Of a stretch of DNA of 64,000 nt, positions 45,950-57,150 are shown in pieces. Position 1 is the first letter of the stretch. Each line of letters opens with the position of its first letter. The notes beneath the pieces are model-generated. The model did not search any database, was not told where the DNA came from, and saw only the letters and a list, made by a program, of their open reading frames with translations. This stretch comes from Thozetella sp. PMI_491 (Eukaryota; Ascomycota; Sordariomycetes; Chaetosphaeriales; Chaetosphaeriaceae). The position numbers were made by a program, and so were the translations under genes. The stretch is from positions 128,693-192,692 of the forward strand of contig MU270099.1 of the NCBI GenBank assembly GCA_021432635.1, in the 5' to 3' direction.

Positions 45950-47075
45950 CTAGGACAAGAATTCACGGATCCTCTCGAGGGCCTCTGCGGGCCTCTCCCA
46001 GATGACGCTGTGATTGGCTCCCTCATAAACCACTAGTTCAGCTCTAGGAACCTTTGAAGCGATTATCTTAGAGTGTACTGCAAGGTTGTGAGTCTCTCCC
46101 AGCACGGATAGATTGAGACCAGACGTACCTGGCGAACATATCCAGTCCTGATCGCCTACAACAATGAGGGTCTTTGCAGTGATCTTGTGTAAATCATTCC
46201 TATCGTCGAAAAACTTCTCCTTGTCGGTATACAAATCGTCTGAAAATTCACGTCAGCCTTTCAACATGCCCAATCATTCTATGTTAGACGATAGCTTAAG
46301 TCATGCATACTATGGGCATCCGCGTTGAAGACCGTCTTGAGGTGCTCTCCAGAGCCGTATCTGCGTTGAATTGCTCGCTTTATAACGGAGCCATGGCAAA
46401 ATAGACTAGCTGGAACTCGAGATCACTTTCGAACGCCCCGAAAACTTTCTCTTTGAGCATTTTTACCGTGACATTTGGCGCCCGATGAGCTCGCTCTTCG
46501 AGGGCCTTCATGGCATCCTCTTCCTCTGCCAATCCATCAGTTTGAGACTCCATGTAATCCGCCGCCCATATGGTAGGATGGGAGAGCGGCCATGCTAGGA
46601 AGAAATATAGCTAGTGGCCTTACGGTGGTACGACCGCGCGGTGCCTCGTAGGATGAGATAACCCACTGCATTTGGGTAGGTGATGGCGTATTGCTGTGCC
46701 AGAAAGCCCCGAAACTACCGCCCAAGATGATGACCTTTTTATCTGGGCCAGCGAAGTGTATTCTCACACTCTCTATATCCTCCACGATTTGGGCAAAGGT
46801 GTAGGGCTTGGTGCGAGAGGACTGCCCGTGACCTCGATAGTCAAACGATAAAACCCGATAGTCAGGGCGAGGGGGCTGAAAGCAAGAAAGTCTGAACTGT
46901 GGCTTCCTGCCGAAGAAAGATAAGTCAGATAGCTCAATCTATGGACTCGCCAAAAGGGCTACTGTCGGCTACCCATGCCCCGACCGCCGTGTAGGGTGAT
47001 TATGAGCGGTGCTTCTTCAGGACCGGCAATGCGGTACGCCAGCTTGGCTCCATTGATATCGACGTATTCTACCAT
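45950..47075 (-). pseudogene. Degenerate alpha/beta hydrolase (proline iminopeptidase-like)
   Basis: Homology runs from ATG 47075 (MVEYVDINGAKLAYRIAG, then LHGGRGMG) to TAG 45952-45950. The core SFDYRGHGQSS, the nucleophile elbow GGSFGAF, and the C-terminal acid and His (VVGDQDW, GANHSVIW) are all recognisable. But the frame is broken. One base is missing near 46865 between FSPLA and DYRVL, one in a G-run near 46707 after GGSFG, and one in a C-run near 46340. A TAA at 46382-46380 stands where the family has Tyr in APLYSE. Introns alone do not repair these. Each frameshift is a one-base loss in a C/G homopolymer, so sequencing error could contribute, but the stop is independent. As it stands it cannot make a functional enzyme. 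Confidence 0.75.
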
Positions 47076-47806
47076 CTCGGCGATTGGTTAGAGAAGCAGT
47101 TAGTCTGCAGTGCGGTGGCGGCTATATGATATGATGATTCAGCTAATCGTTAGGCATATATCGTTGGTTTCCTTGAATGAGCCTCGCGCGAACGAGAACG
47201 TGGTGGCGACATCGCTTATCATTTTGACGTGCATTTGAGGGTCCTCTTTCACAAAAACTAGCAAGAATTAGCCACGTTAGGCCCAATCCCTGTTACCTAC
47301 TTCACTTGGGCAATACTATTGGCCTGGCCTACCGGCCGTCGGTCCCGCAAGTAAACGTTAAAGTTGGGCACAAACCAGTGATGAAACCGGGCATTCGACC
47401 AAAATTTACAATGCGGCCTCTCCGACGTGGAAAAGAGCAAATAGTATACTATCCGGATAATGTAAGGGTTTTCTTCAAATAATGGCCCGCCAACCATGAC
47501 TTCGGGGTTTACAAGGATCAAGTTCCGTGGTTGGTCAACTATTGATCGAGCGTGCATTAAGGATTCAGGGGCTCTTTTTGATATGCGAAGCCCGAGCCAC
47601 AAAGCCTGCCACACATGAATTGGCTCCCTTATTGTTGATTTGCTGTCATTTTTAGAGTAATTTATCGATTGGCTAAACTTAAGCCTCAGTGAAACACGTC
47701 AAGGAATGATGGGACAAGGTTACAAATGGCAGCCATGTAAATAAATACTAACTCCATGTGTCCCAAGATATGGCACAGAAAAATAGACTTTACAGCCACC
47801 ACTTTT
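47076..47806. other. Intergenic region
   Basis: About 730 bases between the degenerate hydrolase and the SDR gene. A minus ORF at 47297-47614 (105 codons) has no recognisable features. Confidence 0.35.
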
Positions 47807-48910
47807 CTACGCTTCGCCCTGGACCCCAGTGAGAGTAGCACTCAAGTCCCATAGCCTGTTCTCGCCTTCAACATCAAAAGCGTGCGGGGCGAAACCCTCG
47901 TCTGCCATTTCTTGTGCATTTACCGCTGGTTTTCCGATGCCGCAATCGACCAGAAACCGGCCCCCGTTGCCTTCCCAGACGCTGGCGACGGCAGCCCACG
48001 TCGCTGTTGCAGCCCCTTGCTCTGGAGACTTCACTTGGGCCATCATGTACTCGTCATTCGCATATTGCTGCCTTTGTTCCTGTGGCATATGCTGCAATAA
48101 CGGCGTCATGATGAGACCCGGATGCACCGAGTTGGCATGCACACCCTGTGGCCCGTATACTCTGTCGATGTAGTTTGCCAGCCAGATATTGGCCGTCTTG
48201 GACTGACCGTAAGCGACCCACGGATCGTAGTTGGCGCTCAGGTACGTGTCGTCAAAGCGTACACTTGAGAAGCCGTGCCCGGCCGAAGTTACAGAGATGA
48301 CGCGCGAGTTGAAGGAAGGGGAGCTGCTTTGGATCAAAGCCGGAAGCAGCGAGACGGCCAAGGTGTAGTGCGCCAGGTGGTTTACGCCAAATTGCTGCTC
48401 AAACCCGGCCGCTGTCCTTCTCAACTCAGGGACTGCCATAATTCCTAAGGTCAAGACCTTGTCAGCAATTCGACATAAAACATAGAATGCCGGGCGGCGT
48501 CGAGTCCACATACCGGCATTGTTTATTAGGATGTTGAGTTTGTTGGACTTGGCAAGAAAGGACTTTGCGGCTTTCTTGACTGACTCGAGCGATGTCATGT
48601 CCATCTCAATGAGGTCGATCTTACCTTTGCCCTCGGATGACTTAACGATGTCTTCTACAACGCCCTGTCCCTTCTTCAAGTCTCGAGCCGTTATGTAGAT
48701 ATCGGCGCCGGTCGCATATAGCGCTCTCGCGGTCTCGATACCCAGCCCGGAGGTAGCGCCTGTGATGAGCACCACCCTGCCTGTCCACTTGTTGACAAGG
48801 TCGTTGTCCTGGATCACTTGCAATGCGGTTGGACGGGCATCGCCCGGGCCGCTCCGCTTGACAAAGAGCTTGGCGTACGGGGCGAATTGATCCGACATTG
48901 TTGCCTCCAT
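47807..48910 (-). CDS. Short-chain dehydrogenase (retinol-dehydrogenase/WW-oxidoreductase-like)
   Basis: Exons 48910-48514 and 48444-47807, with a 69-nt intron at 48513-48445 (GTATGT donor, CTTAG acceptor); 344 residues. The intron is a multiple of three without a stop, so the frame also reads through it, which would insert 23 residues after NNAG. The NAD(P) loop is TGATSGLG, the structural motif NNAG, and the catalytic Ser-Tyr-Lys are in VISVTSAG and YGQSKTAN. The length and VHPGLIMTPLL segment suit fungal SDRs of the retinol-dehydrogenase-like group. All catalytic residues are present, unlike the SDR at 19278. The substrate is unknown. Confidence 0.88.
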   Translation of the reverse strand: MEATMSDQFAPYAKLFVKRSGPGDARPTALQVIQDNDLVNKWTGRVVLITGATSGLGIETARALYATGADIYITARDLKKGQGVVEDIVKSSEGKGKIDLIEMDMTSLESVKKAAKSFLAKSNKLNILINNAGMWTRRRPAFYVLCRIADKVLTLGIMAVPELRRTAAGFEQQFGVNHLAHYTLAVSLLPALIQSSSPSFNSRVISVTSAGHGFSSVRFDDTYLSANYDPWVAYGQSKTANIWLANYIDRVYGPQGVHANSVHPGLIMTPLLQHMPQEQRQQYANDEYMMAQVKSPEQGAATATWAAVASVWEGNGGRFLVDCGIGKPAVNAQEMADEGFAPHAFDVEGENRLWDLSATLTGVQGEA

Positions 48911-49397
48911 CTAAAGTAACTAATGATTATTTGAAGTATCGAGTGCTTGAAGTATTGGGTGCGTCTAGTTGGACGAATGTGCTTGTGTGAGTGTAGGAGG
49001 CTTCTGAATGCCTTAAGAACTCTAGGCGACGCAGAAGCTGCTTTATGTAGGAATTTTACACACAACATGCCCCTGAGGCTGCCGGAACCCTAACGCAAGT
49101 GAAGCCGTTAACCCCGGACGGCCTCTCGCAAGTGGGGACCGGGAGCGGTGTTTTGGGATCAGCTTTGGGCCTGCCCGTTGGCCCACCCAGAGCCAGTGGG
49201 GCCGGCGACGGACAATTAGCCCTGCAATTGTCCGCTCCAATTCCCCGCTCCAAACTCTGGCTCCACACTCCGCTGTTCCGCTGTCTCTAAGCGATTCAAC
49301 GGCTCACTGCTGCCACCCACCGAATCTCCTGCCGCCGTCCAAGGAAGTAGCGGAGGTAGGAAACTTCCTACGCAATCACCGTGCGTCTTCCTTTGCG
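48911..49397. other. Divergent promoter region between SDR and Zn2Cys6 regulator
   Basis: About 490 bases, GC-rich around 49080-49230. Arrangement suggests the regulator may control the SDR. No sharp element seen. Confidence 0.4.
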
Positions 49398-51219
49398 ATG
49401 GCCTCGCGTAGCCCGAACGCCGAACTGCCACTAGGCGAGACGCAAGGCCGAGCCGCACAAGCTTGCCAACAATGCAGGTGACGCACACCCGAGCCCAGTT
49501 CCACCAAACCTCCCCGGACCGAGCTGACCATCCAACTAGCCGCCTAAAGAGAAAATGCCAACGCGAACTTCCAGAATGTTCCCTTGTATGCTAATGCCAG
49601 AGCTGTCCTTCGGTGCTAACAAAACTGACATTTCCCATCCCAAGTGCACCCGTCTCTGTAAACCGTGCGTGTACCCAACAGGGCGAAAGCCTTACGGCTC
49701 GGGAAAGGTACCGAACGTCTCTTCTCCTGCCGCCCCCGGAGACAGGAATGTGGCCAGCGCCCCTTTCCCCGATACCTTTTTCCTCGACGGAGAACTTTTC
49801 CATTCCGTGCCCCGCACCACGCTAGGAGTTGCTCATCCCACCCCCCTGCATGTCTCGCAACTGCTCGGCGCAGATGTGACCGCCATCTGCGATAGCTACT
49901 TCAGCTCCGTCGACACATGGTTTCCATTCGTGAGCAGGAAGCGCCTGAAGCAGAGCATAGAGGCCTCACTTCCCTGCGAAGCTTCTGGGATCGCCCTCTT
50001 GTTGCTCTGCATGCGGCTGGTTGTCGACATACCCGAGGAGGGCCATGCCTCAGCTGCCCAGTCGAGCTTGTATAAAACAGCCAAGTCATTCGTTAATGCG
50101 ATAGAGGACGAACACCCCACTTCGTTCCACCTTTTTCAGTCTACAATTCTCCTTGCATTGTATGAAGCCGGCCATGGAATATACCCGGCAGCGTATTTGA
50201 CCGCTGGCCGTGCTGCCAGACTGGGTCTACTAAGGGGCGTGCATGATCGAAAGAATGCTACACAGCTCTTCCGTTTACCGCCAACTTGGACGTCCTGGGA
50301 AGAAGAGCGTCGTGCCTGGTGGGCGACGCTGATTCTGGAGCGGTGAGTCCGCACTGCAGTCATAGTCACTCTCTCTTGCATGGAACCGATGCTGACACTC
50401 TTCAGATTTATCAACATCGGCCCTAGCGGCCTTCCACTTGCCACTCCAGAGCCGACGCAGGGAGAGTTGCTGCCTACTACGGATACCGAGTGGCTTCGAG
50501 GCGGCATTGGGACAAATCTAGCACTCTACGTAGGCAGCGTTATGCCCGAATCAGAGATTGGACCGTTTGCCAGAGCCTGCCAAGCCTCGCATCTACTTGG
50601 ACGCGTGATTCACCACCGAGACAGCCAACGAGACGGGCCGAATCGGGAGTTCGCGTTACATGAAGCTCTCCAGCTCCACACGACCCTGATAGCCTTGGAT
50701 AAACACCTCTCACAGCCCATGGACGAGCCGCAAGACGGCGTGCCGGTCTCGACCGTCGACGTCGCTCTATGCACTTCAGCACGATACATACTCTACCACC
50801 TGTACGCTTGTATTGAATCGGAGGTCATGGAGGAACGCCGGGGTGAAGAGAGCGTATTACAGGCAATTTGCATCGATGGAGTGAAACAGACAATCAACAC
50901 GCGGCTCCCAGCGTTAGCCCGACACGTGCTTCAACAAGGCGCAGAACACCCTGAGAGATCTAACCCACTAGTTATCCAGTGCCTCTACGATTCTGCTTCA
51001 GAGTGTCAATGGCTTCTCAAGGAAGGTGACGAAGCCGTTGAGGGGACTTCTACCACGCTCAAGCTGCTCGTAGATGCGCTGAAGCTGTTGGCAGAACGCT
51101 GGGGTGTGGCAGGTTAGGATATATCTCGTGGGATTCTCAGCTGAAAACTCGACTAACGTGCTAACTGCTCGACTGTAGAAAAGTACCTTGAGCTTTTGAA
51201 AAGTTCAGAAGATGAGTAA
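49398..51219 (+). CDS. Zn2Cys6 transcription factor, five exons
   Basis: Exons 49398-49477, 49540-49585, 49645-50342, 50406-51112 and 51179-51219 sum to 1572 nt (523 residues) with consistent phases. The first two introns split the binuclear cluster. Joining them gives CQQCSRLKRKC, then ECSLCTRLCKPC, a full six-cysteine motif at residues ~24-48. The regulatory middle region has CDSYFSSVDTWFPF and EERRAWWATLILER. The last small exon adds EKYLELLKSSEDE, extending past the stop at 51115. It starts divergently from the SDR at 48910. Because exons 1 and 2 are tiny, an ORF-based reading would miss the DNA-binding domain. Confidence 0.85.
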
Positions 51220-52720
51220 CAGGAAAATGCGTCTGGGTTTACTTGGAACAGTCCTGTGACTCAGTAGGTATATACTAAAGCTCGCGAGTGCCTCGTTGGC
51301 CGCCTGGTACTGGGATGTAGACATGAATTGACTGGATATAGACGAAGCAAGGATGCCTTACAACAAGTCTCTTATTCCAATACCCAAGTTCCACAATAAG
51401 CTAAGTAGCTTCTATATTTTTCTCGCTGCCTCAATCCACGGTCGAGCAGCAACAAGCCACGTTAGACTATCGAGGGGACTATTTTGCTTCCCATAGATCG
51501 AGTAGCGTCAAAATCTCCCTCAGATCCCCATGCTTAGCCACGGCATCATCTAGGCTTCTTATTGGCCCACCTGACGCTGCACATATTATTGAGTAGAATG
51601 TAACAGAGGCTTTTTCTCCTGTGAGCATTTCTCCGTTTCTTCCAAGACCTATTGCGAGGGATCCGGTTTGTTTGCCTAGCTCATCAACGTAATATTCGAT
51701 ACATTCATCCTGCAGCCCTAGCAGACACTCCCCAATGATCGTTGCGGCCTGCGTTAAAAAGACGCAATAATATTATAGCTTTCCTATTTCGCATCCTGTG
51801 CCTACTCTAGAGCCAACTGCAGCCATGATCTAGCTGATCATAGCCAGCACAGAGGAATATGGCTACACGAGGTCCAATACTCATGTCGTTGGTAGACCAT
51901 GAGTATTTGTTTCGCCAAGACCCTCTAAACTATGCGTTCTCGTAGTCTCTCGCTTACAAGGGATATTGCTCTCAGCCCGCGCATTAGCACGCGAATGAGA
52001 ATAGGGGTGCTGATCAACTCTGGCTAGAGATGTGCGTCGAGGATTACGGATATTGCGGAATGCAGCAGACATTTTTCCATATGTACAGTTCAGTATTGCG
52101 AAGAAGGAGAGTCGAGTGCCTTCCATGAAGTGTTGAGCCACGATCAATATGATGAACGATGCCTCATTTAGCGTGTGCAATTAAAATACCGATATATACC
52201 TATGTACAAATGTGAAAAGAGTTTCTAGGCGGTGGCGACTTTAGAGGAGAGTTTGTTCTCTGAGCAGCTTATTTAGGGGGTATGGCTAGGACGTGGGTGT
52301 CTCATCTCCCTACTTACGCCCCACGAATACAATCCAGTGATAGACTAGGGCGATAAATGATTGACGTTTGGTATGCAGCTTACAGGTGCCCTGCGTTCCG
52401 ACTAGAGCAGTTTAGGCAGAATGACTGCGTCTTACGGCATGCCTAGACCAATGTTTCAGGAAAGCGAGGTAGGTGAGTCTAGAAATCCAACAACAGAGGA
52501 AAATCCTCATTAGCTGCCATTGCAGTGCCATTCTAGAGAAAATATTTAGCGAGAGCAATTTAATCCAATTCCAATTTCGTGCGGCAGGCCGCGAGATATC
52601 GAAGAAGAAATTGAATATAAGCTCACAATGGATGCAAGTGGTAATGGCCGCTTGCGGTAAGCAAACGATCGCCTTCATGCCTTGTTAGTGCTGGGTAAGA
52701 GAGTTACAAAGAGAGGAAAG
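51220..52720. other. Mostly non-coding region with one orphan exon
   Basis: About 1.5 kb. Apart from the minus-strand exon at 51479-51748, possibly preceded by an ATG-starting segment near 52071, no gene is supported. The plus-strand end carries the promoter of the SGNH gene. Confidence 0.35.
51479..51748 (-). CDS. Unrecognised exon, possible small or decayed gene
   Basis: A minus-strand stretch open for at least 89 codons, with AACGCAG (an acceptor-like site) before 51748 and TAG at 51481-51479. The product is ordinary-looking (IIGECLLGLQDEC, LAIGLGRNGEMLTG, DAVAKHGDLREILTLLDLW), amphipathic and free of low complexity. It has no start of its own. A preceding exon might begin at an ATG near 52071 (MSAAFRNIRNPRRTS). 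I do not recognise the family. It could be the last exon of a short gene or the remnant of a larger one. Confidence 0.3.
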   Translation of the reverse strand, partial: AATIIGECLLGLQDECIEYYVDELGKQTGSLAIGLGRNGEMLTGEKASVTFYSIICAASGGPIRSLDDAVAKHGDLREILTLLDLWEAK

Positions 52721-54529
52721 ATGGTATTGGCATCTGTGCTATTACTGAGCCTGGTAGCTGGCTGTGGTAAGAATATCCCACCGCACATTTGCATCTGGGA
52801 CCCGCCGGAGAAGCTCAGCACGGGTTGCTGACGAAGAGCAGCGGCCAATCCCCTTGCGGGAGCTATCCAGTATCATTGGCATGCGATGGGAGATTCTTAT
52901 TCGGCTGGGCCCGGTGCCGGCAAGAACTATGATAACATCAAGTATGGCGGGAATCCGTGCTATCGAGGCACGGGAGCGTACCCGCCGCAGCTGAATGCTC
53001 TGCGCATCGGAGAGCTCGGAACCTTCCAATTCCTATCCTGCACCGGACATGTGACCAAGGACGTTGTGCAGTACCAAATACCAGATATCACATGGGGCAA
53101 CCCAAACAGCACTATGCACGTAACGATGTCGATCGGCGGCAACGATCTCATGTTCTCGAGCTACATCATGGCTTGCTTGATGGGCATAAAAGGTGACTGC
53201 AAGAGCGTCCTCGGCAGTATCTTGAATCTGCTGAATGACGTCGATAACAAGCATACCCTCAAGAATTCGTTGTATAGCGTGTGGAGTCGACTGCAGAAGT
53301 CCGAAGGCGGAGGAGCGCACACTGTCCCCAAGATCCTGCAGACCCTGTACCCAAAAATGTTCAACGCCAACACAACTTCTTGCGATGAATGGCATATCTC
53401 GTGGATCAGTATTTTTAGCGGCCCAAGGATGAGCCAGCAGCTCCGGAAGCAGACCAATGACCTGATCAGCCTGGCCAACGAGCGTATTGCGAACTTTGCC
53501 AGAGAATTCCAGAATGCAAAAGCGAACTACCAATTCATGGGGAAACTCGACACTCTCGACTATAACCCCGACTTCGATGGCCACCGAATGTGCGAGCCCT
53601 TCGCTACCAAGAACGTCGGATTCGACGATTCGAGGTGCTGGTTCTTTGGCATCGGTTCGCCGGATTCAGTTAAGAAAAGGGCCACATCTGGGTTTCAAGG
53701 CATTGATTACGACCAGGTTGATCCCAAAACCTGCAACCCCGAAGCGGCTGATCTCGGCGAGGCGTTTGCGTGCGTCATCGCTAATTACAAGTTTGCAAAC
53801 CCGTCGGTGGAGCTTGATGATGATGATCTCCCGGAGTTTGTCACACAAGCTTTCCACCCCAAGACAGCGGGATTCGCCAAAGTCAGAGATGCTATCAGTA
53901 ACAAGTGGTTCGGGCTTCGTCCAGCCCTTCGGGTTCTCAACATGGGTGGCATTAACATGAGCCCCAACGCGACTAAGTCGTCAAAGCCGGATACGGGCAG
54001 CTTTTACAAACTCGTGTCTCAAGAATATAAGATGGACATGGTCAACACGGTCGGTAGCGGAGATAAGGGCCAGGACCACGCGACAATTCAGCAAATCTCC
54101 GAGGCGGCCGACGCCGTGCTTACCAAACGACCAAACGTAGTGCTCCTCTATGCCGGTCAGGCTGACATGGCGGGTGATGCGTCCGCTTCCGGCGCTGTTA
54201 ACCGCCTCATTTCTCTGGTCAACAAAATCTTGCAAAAGGCACCCGATGCCACCGTCCTCGTCGCCAAGCTCGGGGCCTCGACCGACGAGGTAATACAGCG
54301 CCGCATCGAAACTTTCAACCAAGCCCTGGAATCCCAAGTGGCCTCGCTGAGGGATAGCGGCGAGCACGTGCAGCTCATGCATATGGATGCCGTTTTGACA
54401 AAGGATTATCTATCAGATGGCTCGAGTCCTAATGAGGAAGGATACAGCCGCATGGCAGCTCACTGGCTGGGTGGAGTGCAGTATGCTAACAATCAGGGAT
54501 GGATCCAGGAGCCCGTAAATGTAACCTAG
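52721..54529 (+). CDS. Secreted protein with two SGNH/GDSL hydrolase-like domains
   Basis: Exons 52721-52766 and 52839-54529 (72-nt GTAAGA intron), 578 residues. Exon 1 encodes a signal peptide, MVLASVLLLSLVAGC. Domain 1 (residues ~25-370) has block I HAMGDSYSAG with the catalytic Ser, block III SIGGND and a block V-like AFHPKTAG with the His; a DxxH aspartate is not obvious. Domain 2 (residues ~375-570) repeats the pattern in decayed form: LRVLNMGGINMSP where GDS is expected, YAGQADM where GTND is expected, and DGSSPNEEGYSRMA where DxxHPN is expected. Domain 1 should be an active lipase/esterase or deacetylase outside the cell. Domain 2 looks catalytically dead. Cys pairs in domain 1 suggest disulphides. 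Confidence 0.85.
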
Positions 54530-55327
54530 GAACCTACCTAGTTTCCTTAGCTAGCGTAAGCTAGATCCAAAAGCCCGTATCTAAAAGGCACTACCAAGAG
54601 GTCGTAGTAACGATATGCCATTTCGTGGGTTAAAACGAAAAACAAGAAAAGAAGTAAAGTAAGTAGAGCTGTACGCTAAACCAATTACTCAAAAGGACAC
54701 TACAGGTAGTTAGAGCTATCTATATCTAACTTCAGCCGAGTGGTAGGTGATATTTACGTGTATAACCTATGACTGTCCGAGTTTCTTGGGATAAACTCGG
54801 CTCCGACATGCTGCAACCAGCGCCAAATATAGTAACATCTAATGTTTAGATATTCCTGCATTTCCTCCATCTGCTCTGCCATTTGGATTAGAGTCCCTGC
54901 CCAAAAGTGGCCGTACGAGCCAAAGGTACCGTGGCGGTGCAATCCAGAATATGACAGGGGGACCAGCCCGCCTGGTAATCCGCAGTGCAACGATATTTTT
55001 GCTAGCATAATTCGTTGAGCCAACGGAGGCTGGGGGGTAAGACAGTAAATGTCCTTACGAAAGAGCCAATCAGAAGTCACACCTGAGGTGAATAACCCTG
55101 CGCCGCATAGGAGTCTGCCAAACCGACCCCAGATAGAGGAGAGACAGCAAGCTGATGACGAACACACCACTGCCACCTTCAGATGTGGCCCGCTACCTGA
55201 GTTGGGAGGCTGAAGGAGTAAATGCATAAAAGCCTCGCCTGGTCCTATGAGACAAGTGTCCTTCAGATTCCTGAAACTGTCCTGCTTCCTTGTCGCATTT
55301 TCTTTTGATCTCGAATTTCGCGAAGAG
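54530..55327. other. Intergenic region with an overlapping minus-strand ORF
   Basis: A minus ORF at 54754-55353 (199 codons) overlaps the next gene's start. Its last 100 residues look protein-like but match nothing I recognise. It may be a decayed exon or chance. Confidence 0.3.
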
Positions 55328-56833
55328 ATGATTATTTCAAGCCCCACAGTCATTGCATTGGGCCTCTTTGTCGCCTCATGTGCAACAGCATCCGCCTTAC
55401 ACCCGAGCGCCTTTCACCCAAGGAGTGGGCAGTGTGGACAGCGACTCAACTTCACCACCTGCTCTCCCGACTACGGGCTTCCTTTCCCCTATGAATGCGG
55501 AAAACTTTCGGTCCCTCTTGATCATGACAATCCTGCGAATGGTACCCTTCAGCTATGGGTTTCACGACGCAAGGCAACTGGAAACGGCACATTTCTGGGC
55601 ACATTCCTATTCAACCCTGGTGGCCCGGGCACTTCAGCCTCTTCCATATTCCAGTCAATGGCGAAACAAGGCCCCGGATTCAGTAGGGAATTGCTGGATA
55701 GCTACGACATAATTGCACTTGACCCACGCGGCACTGGCTATAGCCACCAAATCAAATGTGATCCAAAACTGTTCGCCCACCGTCCATCGCTTCTTGCAAC
55801 AAGCGAACAAAGCTTTGACGCGCTTGTCGCCTACAACAAAGCCGTGGGTCAGAGCTGCATGGCTCTTTCCGGCCCAGTCTTTCATTTCGTTGACTCAATT
55901 TCCATTGCGAAGGACATGGATCTTCTCCGGCGTGCTTTAGGGCTTACGAAACTCAACTACATCGGCTCTTCATACGGAAGCGCATTCGGCCAAACATTTG
56001 CGGAGCTCTTCCCAGAACGGGTCGGTCGTTTCGTCTTTGACGGAGTGGTAGACCGCTCGGAGGATCACAGCAGTTTTGTTCTCTCTGAATCACAGTCCTT
56101 CGAAACCGCGGCTCACAAGTTCTTCGATTGGTGTAACACTACTACCACATGCGCCCTTTACGGAGAAGACCTACCTAGGCTTTTCGATCGCGTGACACGT
56201 GCGTCATCTTCAGTACCTACCACGGCGGGTAATCTGACAGGCGAGGATATACTCCGAGGAATCCACACATTGTTGACTTTTGGACCGAAAGATTTGCCGG
56301 GAATTGATCCAAATCTCACCTGGGAGGGCGCCGCTTCCATCTTGAACCAGACAATTCATGGGAACGATGCAACGCCGCTGTTAAAGATATTGGAGCCGAA
56401 GAACACTACATTTACGGATCGAGCGGCCGTCTGTCAGGATTTCAATACACTAGTAAAATCCCCCGGGGATCTTGCAACGATCATCGCGGCAGCGGAGGGC
56501 ATGGCTCCCCACACGCGTGGTATAACGCACGCGCTGGAGACTCAAGCCTATTGTGTCGGCTGGCCAGCAGCAGTACGCCATATTCCACATAAGATGGATC
56601 CCAGCAAGGCCGCGAAGCTACCGCCTATTCTGCTAGTTACCGCTTTCTATGATCCTTTCAGCGGCCCGAGATGGGCAGCGGCCGTACGCGATCAGATTCC
56701 CCGCGCGGTGAACGTATTCCGCAATGGAGTCGGCCATACGAGCTACTGGACCTTCGGGAAGACGCGCGAAACGATCGACCGCTTTATGCTGACAGGAGAC
56801 CTCCCTGTGGATGCTACCGTGTATGATAGCTAG
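55328..56833 (+). CDS. Secreted alpha/beta hydrolase, TAP-like (tripeptidyl aminopeptidase-related)
   Basis: Single exon, 501 residues from ATG 55328 (MIISSPTVIALGLFVASC, a signal peptide); the upstream Met at 55247 would bury this signal. The oxyanion region is FLFNPGGPGTS, the strand before the catalytic site is YDIIALDPRGTGYS, and the nucleophile elbow GSSYGSAFG. The C-terminal TAP-like region supplies Asp in AFYDPFSGPRW and His in NGVGHTSYW. Several N-glycosylation sites are present. Relatives are extracellular exopeptidases or esterases that release tripeptides from N-termini, though many fungal members are uncharacterised. The triad is complete. Confidence 0.9.
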   Translation: MIISSPTVIALGLFVASCATASALHPSAFHPRSGQCGQRLNFTTCSPDYGLPFPYECGKLSVPLDHDNPANGTLQLWVSRRKATGNGTFLGTFLFNPGGPGTSASSIFQSMAKQGPGFSRELLDSYDIIALDPRGTGYSHQIKCDPKLFAHRPSLLATSEQSFDALVAYNKAVGQSCMALSGPVFHFVDSISIAKDMDLLRRALGLTKLNYIGSSYGSAFGQTFAELFPERVGRFVFDGVVDRSEDHSSFVLSESQSFETAAHKFFDWCNTTTTCALYGEDLPRLFDRVTRASSSVPTTAGNLTGEDILRGIHTLLTFGPKDLPGIDPNLTWEGAASILNQTIHGNDATPLLKILEPKNTTFTDRAAVCQDFNTLVKSPGDLATIIAAAEGMAPHTRGITHALETQAYCVGWPAAVRHIPHKMDPSKAAKLPPILLVTAFYDPFSGPRWAAAVRDQIPRAVNVFRNGVGHTSYWTFGKTRETIDRFMLTGDLPVDATVYDS

Positions 56834-57150
56834 CTAATTACAACTCTCATAACAACGTCCCCCGACGCAAGTCGAATATAGCGCGTCACGCTTAATACCA
56901 TCAGTATAGCCCTCATTACAATAAGGTCTTTCCAAATCATGCTATATATACGAGCACCCAGTGAGTGGTGGACCAGCTGCAACTCGACCCATCTAACCCT
57001 TGCTATGGGACACCCCGTTCTTAAAAATTTGTATGAATCTGATAAGTCGTGGACTATTTGGCGCAATGCCAGCCGGCAAGAATCTCGTCAAGTGGCCATC
57101 TGGACCAGGTTAGACAAGATGAAACGCTTGAAAAAACATGCCAAGCTACC
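56834..57150. other. Short intergenic region between convergent genes
   Basis: About 320 bases of 3' flanks. Nothing recognised. Confidence 0.4.

Noticed and set aside
54754-55353. 199-codon minus-strand ORF.
   Set aside because: It overlaps the signal peptide of the TAP-like gene and I recognise no domain; kept only as a note in the intergenic entry.
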